Part shown: in pieces, positions 40,846 through 47,828 of the stretch
Numbering within the stretch: position 1 is the stretch's first letter
How the letters are laid out: the number at the start of each line of letters is the position of its first letter
Program-made: the position numbers and the translations under genes
Assembly (NCBI RefSeq): GCF_000341285.1
Contig: NW_005178410.1
Location: 15,190-63,017, forward strand
Origin: Galdieria sulphuraria
Taxonomy: Eukaryota > Rhodophyta > Bangiophyceae > Galdieriales > Galdieriaceae
DNA: 47,828 nt
Direction of reading: 5' to 3'
The notes under the pieces: model-generated
Databases searched by the model: none
What the model saw: the letters and a program-made list of their open reading frames with translations, nothing else
Told to the model about the DNA's origin: nothing

Positions 40846-41998
40846 ATGCAAGTTGAAACTGCTAAACAACTACTGAATAGTTCATGGGATACTGAAACGC
40901 AACAAGTACACGGTGGCCAAACTTGGAGAGCGTTAGGAGACAAGTTTGTCGAAGATTTCTCCGTTACAACTAATGCTTTTGGTGCTCCGTTGAAAGCAGT
41001 TGAAGCTGCGAAACGTGCGTTGGAGACAAATATCCATCACTATCCTCCAGCAGATTGTGCTGAAGCCACACAAGCTTTAGCAAAGTTTATGCAATGGGAT
41101 GGTAAACGACTACTTTTGGGAAACGGTGCTAGTGACTTTATCGATCTTTTTATGCGTTGTGGTAAGAAACTTTATGACAGACACAATCACCGTGTTTCTA
41201 ATGTTGTCTTTGACACCACAAGGTACGAGGGGCTCATTTCGTCCTGGTCCTTATATTGCGTCGTATATGGAATATTACAGAGCTGCAAAAGCTGCTGGGA
41301 GAGAGATTCTCTCTTCGTTTGACTCTCCAGAAAACTCTGGAGTTACTGTCATCATTCGACCCAATAGTCCTACTGGAGATTTCATGATCTTAGAAGAACT
41401 GGAAACCATTTTGCAAAACAACAAGTATGGTCTTGTTGTTATAGATGAAAGTTTCATGCCTTTCAAAGGTCCCGAATGGAGAAAGGAAAGTGCTCTCCAA
41501 TTGATTGATACTTACCCAGGGCGACTTGTGGTAATTCACTCCTGGACTAAACTTTGGTCTTGTCCAGGAATACGTTTAGGTAGTGTTGCTACTAGCAGTG
41601 ACTGGATAAAGGAAGCAAAGCGTTTACAGATCCCGTGGTCATGTAATACTGTAGCTCAGGCATTTTTGATTGCTGCATGTTCAGATAATGAGTATATGCA
41701 TCAAACATGGAACACATTACCAGAATGGAAGAGACAACAAGAAAACATCATTCGAGAGATGGGATGGAAATATAATACGAAATCACCTCTGTGGGTTCCG
41801 TGGGTATTCGTAGATTGTGGAAACGCAACGATTGCCGAACAAGCGGCAGCAGTTGCTTTGTCGGTTGGATGTCCTGTTCGACATTGCGCTTCCTTTGGAT
41901 GTCCGCATTATATACGTCTCGGAGTTCGTGAACCAAAGTATCAACAAATACTGTACAAGGCCTGGAAAAACCATTTTGATAGTCAAAGCAAGGAATAG
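40846..41998 (+). CDS. PLP-dependent aminotransferase, class I/II (HisC/CobD-like)
   Basis: A fold-type I PLP enzyme close to histidinol-phosphate aminotransferase and threonine-phosphate decarboxylase. Exons 40846-41161 and 41223-41998 give 363 residues; the ATG at 40846 is used because the upstream frame has only non-ATG codons. Seen: FSVTTNAFGAP, HHYPPADCAEATQALAKF, LLLGNGASDFIDL, the substrate loop RPNSPTGDFM, the cofactor Asp in VVIDESFMPF, and the Schiff-base Lys in HSWTKLWSCPGIRLG; the C-terminal Arg is in HYIRLGVRE. The Asn of the usual NPNxPTG motif is replaced by Arg. It could act in histidine, cobamide-like or specialised metabolism; the first is the default. Confidence 0.85.
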
Positions 41999-42177
41999 TT
42001 AATAAAGTATTTTTATTAGGCTGAAGATGAACGACTCGTGACTAATAAGCAATATTATTTGACTCACATTTTTTTATTCCCCAAAATTAAAAACCAGTCT
42101 AACTAAATAGGAACAAGTCGATCGAATGCGTTAGATGAGAGTGAAGGCTCTTTATAACAACAGCTGAATCCAATTGT

Positions 42178-43764
42178 TTAATTCTCTTCTGCTCTCACAG
42201 TAGCATGTGCAGACTCATATGAACTATCAAAAATCATGGAGTTTATCGACAATGAAATATGCCCAATGGACTTCTCAGGGAACTTTCTAAAGTCTTCAAA
42301 TTCTGAAAAGTCTTTCTCATGCAGCTCTTCTAAAGCATTCCATGAATATTCGCTATCTTCCAATGGGAAAGATCCTGAGTCAGTGTCCAAATTGGGCCTC
42401 TTGTCCACAAACGATACATTCGAAGAACGATTATTTCCTTCTACCCCATTCTCATCATTGTTACTTGGCCATTCATAAATGCAAGTTCCATTCCTATCCG
42501 ATACGGTATCTGTTCCTTCGACATCATAAAAGCTAGTTGATGACAAATCATTGTTAGAAACACTTCTTCTTTCTGAAAGTCCCTCGGAAGTTGTACTAAA
42601 CTCTCTAAAACTTGAATCCTGATCAAAACCCGTCATACACAAAGTCGCTGAATGGAACAATCCATCTGCATTGGTTTCATTCTCATCTCGAAAAGCATTC
42701 ACATTCAAACATGCCGAAGATGCCATTCTACTTTCCAACCCACATGACTCAAAACTGTCTACCGAAAAACTATGGTCATCGCAGTTTCTATTTCTCATAT
42801 TTGTCAAAAATTCATCTGTATTCCCAAAAATCGGACCCATATCTTATCAATTTCTATCACTATTATTCAAAAAGAGCAAACCATATACTTACTTCTTCGT
42901 TGTCCTATCGAACTGAAGTCCGAGTAAACTGATGGACGTTGATCATTTTGATGTGATTGCCTCTTTGCTGCCTCTCTCGCAAGTTTCAAGTAGTATTTTT
43001 GGGCATGTGTTCGTACCTGCGTGGCATTCCTTGTTCCGACAAATCGAGCAATAGCTTTCATATCCTTGTGACCGAACCTAGCAAGACCTTCCAGAAAGCG
43101 TTTATGTTCATCTGCCGTCCAATAACGACTTTGTGCCTTCCTTTCTACTTTGCTAACTGCCTCCAAACTCTCTTCCTGACTTTGGTTTGGAACACTAGAA
43201 GTTGGCGTGAAAACATCATTACTTGGAGCATGTCCAAATGTTTCTGTTGCTTCCAGGTCATGGTGTATGGATTTTTCAGCTACAGAGTTTCCAGAATCAA
43301 AGGACACTTAGTACTAGAACAATATATGAACAAAAATATCACTTACTTCGATAGCCGGACATCTCGGGTCGATGACTGCTGAATGATGAGGATAAAATAG
43401 AACAGTTAGGGCACTCCGTACCCTGTCTATTGAGTGAAGTTAAACCCAATGCAAGTTGTCTGTTGTACAGGCGCAACCTCTCCATTTCTACTTTGGTTTC
43501 TCTCAGGTCGTTTTCCAATTGTTCAATTCGCTTTCTTTGTTGTTCCAATACTTGCTGGGCTGTCTCTGCTCCTTCAAACTTTCTGCTTTCACAGACTTTC
43601 AAGTTCTGATAAAGTGTATCTGAAAAGGTGGCCAAGTCAGTTGATTCTGTCAATAAGCTGTTCTTCACGTCTTCTGCTTCCTCTGTTCCTTCGGGAGAGT
43701 AACTCTCCAGCTTTGTTGACGTCACTCTTCGTTTCTTCCTTTCTCGGCTTTTACTGGGCCTCAT
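42178..43764 (-). CDS. MYB-related (SHAQKYF-class) transcription factor with N-terminal coiled coil
   Basis: Three exons from the ATG at 43764 to the stop at 42178. The first exon (about 141 residues) has a basic start (KSRERKKRRV) and a Leu/Gln-rich coiled coil (QQVLEQQRKRIEQLENDLRE, VEMERLRLYNRQLALGL), ending near a CPNC motif. The second carries one MYB/SANT repeat: SRYWTADEHKRFLEGLARFG, KDMKAIARFVGTRNATQVRTHAQKYYLKL, where THAQKYY replaces the usual SHAQKYF. The third is acidic and Ser-rich with no known domain, possibly activating. The first intron (about 40 nt, acceptor ACTAAG) is the weakest join; if wrong, the coiled coil is a separate small gene. SHAQKYF MYBs often act in circadian and light control. 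Confidence 0.82.
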
Positions 43765-44068
43765 TTGTTATTTCAAGACCTTTCGTGATCAACAGGGGCA
43801 GGATTCCTTTTTAATATTTCTTCAAACGTTGGATAGTTTTCTCAAGTATGTTTCTGCCTATATTGTTGATACAGGAAGAACAACTGTTAGCAGAAGAAAC
43901 GGTACTTTTGAACCTCTGTCGACGCTCAAGGAAACAACTCAGGCTCAACTTGTCGCTATCTTGTCTTCAGTGAAACGAGCTATCAGTATTAAAGTTTATG
44001 TCCTCACAAGACGAGCAGCAGCACGCAAATCCAAGTTAGAACTTAAAACAATTGGGGAAGCTTCCTAG
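43703..44068 (+). CDS. Possible small gene or 3' exon, start not found
   Basis: An open frame of about 120 codons without any ATG ends at 44068. Its last ~80 codons look coding: FLKYVSAYIVDTGRTTVSRR, TLKETTQAQLVAILSSVKRA, then a basic Arg/Lys tail VYVLTRRAAARKSKLELK. It overlaps the 5' end of the MYB gene on the opposite strand, so either a short 5' exon is missing or the frame is accidental. Function unknown. Confidence 0.3.
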   Translation, partial: LSSFVDVTLRFFLSRLLLGLICYFKTFRDQQGQDSFLIFLQTLDSFLKYVSAYIVDTGRTTVSRRNGTFEPLSTLKETTQAQLVAILSSVKRAISIKVYVLTRRAAARKSKLELKTIGEAS

Positions 44069-45375
44069 TCAAAGCCTTCAATCTCAACATGCGTCTACGA
44101 TTGGCTAATTTACCATTGCTTCAATACAATCGAGACACGATGGATTCGGGCCTCTGATCATATGTTGACGCCCCCCGAAGCATTCCGTGGTTGGAGGAGT
44201 CGCATTTTTCTACGCAGAAAGGTTCCTCTCGTTTTAGACTTTCATTTATTATAGACAAATTTTGCATTTTCGTATCCATCAAATTCCATAATTCCTCTAT
44301 TTATCTTTTGAAGATATATCTATAAGAATATATAATGGGAAGGATTTTTTTAACGGCTGAGCTCAAATAATGAAGAATAGTTTTCAACGGATTCCATAGA
44401 AAATCTATCGATTGAATAAATAGTAAGACTTGAGAGCCCTCATAGCATCCTAGTCTCTCTATTTTCACTAAAACCTGTTCACTATTCCTCAATATCTTCA
44501 GATAGAAGTGGCGTTTAAATAGTTCAACTAGAGTTTTTTCGTTTAAAACGGAGTTGGCTTTATCATTATTTCCAATTTGAAATGGCCCGACAAAAAATAG
44601 ATAATTTATCCAAAACACAAGTAGTATGCAATAGCTATGAAGATTGTTAAGCCAATTTGGCAAACCGACCTTTGGTTGGAAACAGAAACAACTGTTTCAG
44701 TTCTACTGCGAGCTTAACTGGAAGAAACTAATTGTAAACTGCTTCAGATATATTAGGAAGGACCTTATCATTTCCTCATTCGATATAGCGTTGCCTAATA
44801 ACTTGCAAGGTAACTGGCTGAAACAGTGCTTTACTCGAAGCCCACAACTTTAGGGTTCAAACGTAAACAAAAAGTGCGAGTGAGGAAGTTGTGAAGAGGG
44901 AGAGAGCGAAAACAAAAGGCGTGTTATTAAGAAGCTTTCATAGAAGTAAAACAGAAAGGAAAGCAACTAGAATATTTGTAATCATATGTTCCGTTGTTGG
45001 AGCCAGCCAAACCAAGCATGGTTTCACACTCGGTTGCTCGTTATTGTCAACGAACTTTCTCTTGCACTGGGCAACTAGTAGCAAGGAAAACACAAGTCCT
45101 TGTACTCTATTTGAAGTGCCTTTTTGTAGGAGACCGAAACTTGAGAATTTGTAGCGCCGCTTTACTATAAAAAATTGTTGCAATCAAAATGGGCCATTTT
45201 GGAAAAAGCCAATTGGAGGCAATCTAATTGGCAACAATATTATCTAAACTACCAGAGACAGCCAAGTGTCCAAAAGCCCTTCTTTTCTTTTTTGGTTTGT
45301 GGTTTTTTTGTACGAAGACACAACTTTGAACACGTTCAAAAGTGTGAAGTTTTGCAAAGCTACTTCTTTCGGAAG
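44069..45375. other. Long gap of 1.3 kb with only doubtful frames
   Basis: The largest uncalled stretch. On the minus strand at 44301-44663 there is a 120-codon open frame without ATG (VLNEKTLVELFKRHFYLKIL); on the plus strand a 50-codon frame from an ATG at 45018 starts MVSHSVARYCQRTFSC, resembling a targeting peptide, and could splice into the gene at 45376. The run CGCCCCCCGAAGCATTCCG near 44170 is unusually GC-rich. No tRNA, snRNA or other known RNA motif was found by eye. Confidence 0.45.
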
Positions 45376-45774
45376 ATGGAGCTGGCCAGTTTTCAAAGAG
45401 AGGCTCGCCCTCTTGGAACTCGAGCGAAGCTTGTGTTTGTTTGTGAGACATCAAAGTATTGTACTGTCTCTTCTATAGCAACAGTAGTTCCACGAGAGCA
45501 TTTACAGCTGAATGTCAGAAAAGCCTTTCAAGGTGCAACAGTCATGGTTCCCATCTTTGGCGCTCTCTTGCCGATCTTTTTTGGAGGCGTCTTTATGTAC
45601 CTCGGTTTAGCAAGATACTCACAAAATATGAAATATCATAATATTCATATCTCGAAGAAGAGAAGTATTGTGATACGAAAACCGCGGCCACAAAACTCAA
45701 CGGACTCGTTCTTACAAGCCGTTGTGGAAGACCCCAGTGCAATGTTCGTCTATCACTCCAAGTGGCAAAAGTAA
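45376..45774 (+). CDS. Small single-TM protein of unknown function
   Basis: Not recognised. 132 residues from the ATG at 45376 (MELASFQREARPLGTRAKL). One clear hydrophobic helix of about 24 residues is present (MVPIFGALLPIFFGGVFMYL), flanked by an N-terminal half with TSKYCTVSSIATVVPREH and a basic C-terminal half (ISKKRSIVIRKPRPQ) ending in YHSKWQK. The frame stays open upstream without an ATG, so a spliced 5' exon, perhaps beginning at 45018, is possible. The positive-rich C-terminal side suggests it faces the cytosol or matrix. It sits 119 bp before RFC5 on the same strand. Confidence 0.55.
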   Translation: MELASFQREARPLGTRAKLVFVCETSKYCTVSSIATVVPREHLQLNVRKAFQGATVMVPIFGALLPIFFGGVFMYLGLARYSQNMKYHNIHISKKRSIVIRKPRPQNSTDSFLQAVVEDPSAMFVYHSKWQK

Positions 45775-45892
45775 TCGTTCTTTTTCAAGAAATGCTTTAA
45801 TAGTCGTTCATGGAACCTTTTTGTTGGTTGCAATAAAATTGAATTGTGTGTGCAATTTAAAGATTATACAGTTCTTATTGATTTTGAAGAAA

Positions 45893-46980
45893 ATGGCAAA
45901 TGATGATGCCAACCTAATGTGGTTAGAAAAGTATCGTCCAAAGACTTTTAATGATGTCTTGTCACAACAAGATATAATCGTTACGAGTAAGTTTATTCAA
46001 AGAGTATTGACGTCCTTAACAGTTTTCTAGTCTTACGTTTTGTAAACTCCAATAGTCTTCCCCATATGCTGTTTTATGGTCCTCCTGGAACAGGAAAGAC
46101 TTCCACTATATTGGCTTGTGCAGAGCATATGTATGGAACCAACTTTAAGTCCATGGTCCTTGAATTGAATGCTTCAGATGATCGAGGAATAGACGTTGTG
46201 AGAAATGAGATCAAAGACTTTTGTAGTACACAAAGAATTTTTGCTACAGGTGTAAAATTGGTTATTCTCGACGAAGCAGACGCTATGACAAGTGCTGCTC
46301 AAATGGCCCTTCGTCGTATTATGGAGAAGTATACATCTAGCACAAGATTCTGTCTGATATGCAACTATGCCAACAAAATTATTCCAGCCTTGCAGTCACG
46401 TTGTACACGTTTCCGTTTTGGACCTTTGAAGGAAGAAGACATCCGATTGCGATTAGGACAAATAGCGGAAAGAGAAGGGTAAGTAGAGAGTAGTTTGATT
46501 TTATTCAAAACATAGTTTATGTTTATTAGAGTTGTTTTTGAAAAGGATGCTCTGGAAACCATCATTCAGTTATCTCAAGGTGATATGCGTAGTTGTATTA
46601 ATATTTTACAATCTACTTTTCTTTCTTCTGGAAAGGTGACTTGTTCTACTGTTTATGAAAATACTGGCAATCCTTCTAATGAGGAAATGGAACAAATAAT
46701 GGATTGGCTAAATGAAGAAGATGACTTTAGTAGTTGTTATGACAAAGTGAAGAAGATGAAAGCAGAACGTGGGTTTGCACTTATCGATATCTTGCGCCAG
46801 ATACATAAAAGACTATTGACAAGAAATATGTCGCGCAGGGCAAAAGCATATTTGTTAGAAAAACTGGCAGATATAGAGCATCAGTTTGCTTTTGGTGGTT
46901 CTGAACTACTTAATCTTTGTTCCTTGATTGGTTCCTTTCAAATAATGAAGACGTTGGAAGTTTTAGATGCCGCACCATGA
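45893..46980 (+). CDS. Replication factor C small subunit (RFC5 / yeast Rfc3)
   Basis: An AAA+ subunit of the clamp loader that places PCNA on DNA; also used by checkpoint RFC-like complexes. Three exons give about 330 residues. Walker A is [15 protein letters not shown], Walker B is [10 protein letters not shown], sensor 1 is [23 protein letters not shown] with the SRC arginine-finger motif. Family markers are [39 protein letters not shown] and [13 protein letters not shown]. The RFC5 identity rests on [21 protein letters not shown] and the [14 protein letters not shown] block. Introns after IVT and AEREG are GT-AG and in phase. Confidence 0.95.
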
Positions 46981-47066
46981 TTGTTGAAAGTGGTTCCTCA
47001 ATCAGAATATTATAATAAATAATCTATGAATAATATCTTTAAGCTTGAGCAATCGTGATCATAGAA

Positions 47067-47828
47067 ATGCGACAGCTTCTTATAAGGGACTCTGTGAAAC
47101 AAACTTTAAAACAGTGGAAAGAAGATGAAATAGCGTCCACAAATACTCAAAAGAGTCTCCATATGGATATTTCAGTAGTTGGTTGGCTTATTGGAGTTGC
47201 TGACCTGGAAACTGTTGAAGTATGGCATTTTGTTCGAAACTCGCCCTTTACCAACTCCAACGATCTTCAACATATAGATCGAGTACTGTTGAAGGATATT
47301 GGATTCTACGCAAGTGCTTTATCTGGTCCTCACATCCAGTTATTGGGACCTATTTATGTTTCTCATAGACAATCCAAGCGAGGCGTAGTAGCGGAGTTTC
47401 TATCCACTAGTCTTGATAAGGCACTTTCTATGTTCAGTATTGAAACTTATTCTATGTATGATCTTAAAAACGAGTCTTTTTATATCAAGGATTCTTCTTC
47501 AAGCTTATGGGAAACTATTGATTCAACTGCTCTAGTGGAAAGTTGTATGCAAAGGGACTGGTATTGTTTTTATACTCAGTTGAAGTTGCCTTGTTTATTT
47601 TCTGGTGCAAGAAGAGTTGATTATTGTTCAGCAAGTGATTGTAGTGGACTTTGGGAAACTTTGGAGAGTCGTATGGAGTTTTTAAGTGTAGAAAAGACTG
47701 ACTTTAAGCTGTTACGTCAAAATGAAGAGTTGAAATGTGAACTACTTGCTCATTCTATTGGATTATCTCCTATTGCACAACTCAATGTGGCAGATGTTCG
47801 TGAATTGGAGCGTCATATTCAAGTGATG
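47067..47828 (+). CDS. Unknown protein (5' part; runs off the window)
   Basis: Not recognised. From the ATG at 47067 the frame stays open for 254 codons to the last base of the window. It begins MRQLLIRDSVKQTLKQWKED; VVGWLIGVADLETVEVWHFV and LSGPHIQLLGPIYVS follow, then a mixed charged region with several Cys. No signal peptide or membrane helix is evident. The GWLIG block recalls the beginnings of ODR4-like proteins and of the N-terminal half of UFM1-protease (UfSP2-type) proteins, but the resemblance is too slight to name it. It follows RFC5 with 86 bp between stop and start. Confidence 0.7.
   Translation, partial: MRQLLIRDSVKQTLKQWKEDEIASTNTQKSLHMDISVVGWLIGVADLETVEVWHFVRNSPFTNSNDLQHIDRVLLKDIGFYASALSGPHIQLLGPIYVSHRQSKRGVVAEFLSTSLDKALSMFSIETYSMYDLKNESFYIKDSSSSLWETIDSTALVESCMQRDWYCFYTQLKLPCLFSGARRVDYCSASDCSGLWETLESRMEFLSVEKTDFKLLRQNEELKCELLAHSIGLSPIAQLNVADVRELERHIQVM

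Noticed and set aside
43718-43725. TGACGTCA CRE-like palindrome
   Set aside because: It lies inside MYB-gene coding sequence, so a regulatory role cannot be argued from position.
44140-44215. Possible structured RNA around the CGCCCCCCGAAGC run
   Set aside because: GC-rich and uneven, but no snRNA, SRP, RNase P or tRNA hallmark could be matched by eye.
44301-44663. 120-codon minus-strand frame
   Set aside because: No ATG, no in-phase upstream exon found, and biased toward AT-rich codons. Mentioned only under the gap.
1-47828. Transposons, retroelements, CRISPR arrays, tRNA or rRNA genes
   Set aside because: No transposase, reverse transcriptase or integrase frame, no long terminal or tandem repeats beyond microsatellites, and no tRNA-like B-box pattern was seen.

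Overview
This window reads as nuclear DNA of a compact, intron-rich unicellular photosynthetic eukaryote. It is most like a cyanidiophyte red alga of the Galdieria type (inference). The evidence is AT-rich DNA, densely packed genes on both strands, and about 68 spliceosomal introns that I could place by reading frame, mostly 40-60 nt long. Eukaryotic housekeeping proteins (CCT, eIF3, 14-3-3, RFC, CCR4-NOT) sit beside plastid-type proteins (tocopherol cyclase, plastid-like ferritin, an S1-domain protein). There is also a sugar-porter-family transporter, a family known to be expanded in Galdieria. I see no rRNA, tRNA, CRISPR array, insertion sequence or virus-like element.

Layout. 1-5.3 kb, minus strand: a partial four-helix membrane protein, an SCP/FCP1-type phosphatase, a 14-3-3 protein and a ferritin. 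5.5-11.1 kb, plus strand: an acetyl-CoA transporter (SLC33A1 type), a glucose-6-phosphate 1-epimerase and CCT2. 11.1-15.4 kb: eIF3m (-), a methyltransferase (+), DENR (-) and a secreted Thr/Pro-rich protein (-). 16.5-18.9 kb: an ARID protein and a WrbA-type flavoprotein. 19.0-23.6 kb: a very tight cluster on alternating strands (S1 protein -, CNOT9 +, ArfGAP-UBA -, Asterix +, NUS1 -). 24.2-30.6 kb: PP2A B'' subunit, IWS1, RAB5IF/OPTI (-), an alpha/beta hydrolase, mitochondrial ATP synthase epsilon and a coiled-coil protein. 30.7-33.0 kb, minus: EF-Ts and an unknown membrane protein. 33.8-42.0 kb, plus: tocopherol cyclase, MoaC, Rieske protein, a GNAT fusion, a sugar transporter and a PLP enzyme. 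42.2-47.8 kb: a SHAQKYF-type MYB factor (-), two uncertain small genes, RFC5 and a partial unknown protein.

Functional threads. Two subunits of the ER multipass translocon (Asterix of the PAT complex, RAB5IF/OPTI of the GEL complex) lie 4 kb apart with the ER protein NUS1 between them. Two factors linked to translation re-initiation (eIF3m, DENR) lie within 3.5 kb. Organelle functions recur: tocopherol synthesis and iron storage (plastid); Rieske, ATP synthase epsilon, EF-Ts and perhaps MoaC (mitochondrion). Nothing supports true operons, but spacing is extreme: 55 bp between divergent start codons, 12-57 bp between convergent stops, and 17 bp between one stop and the next co-oriented start.

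Several small genes (the 4-TM protein, DENR, Asterix, RAB5IF, ATP synthase epsilon) are short or cut into small exons and would be missed by simple ORF calling. Exon boundaries were inferred by frame continuity, splice consensus and remembered family alignments. No search was run.
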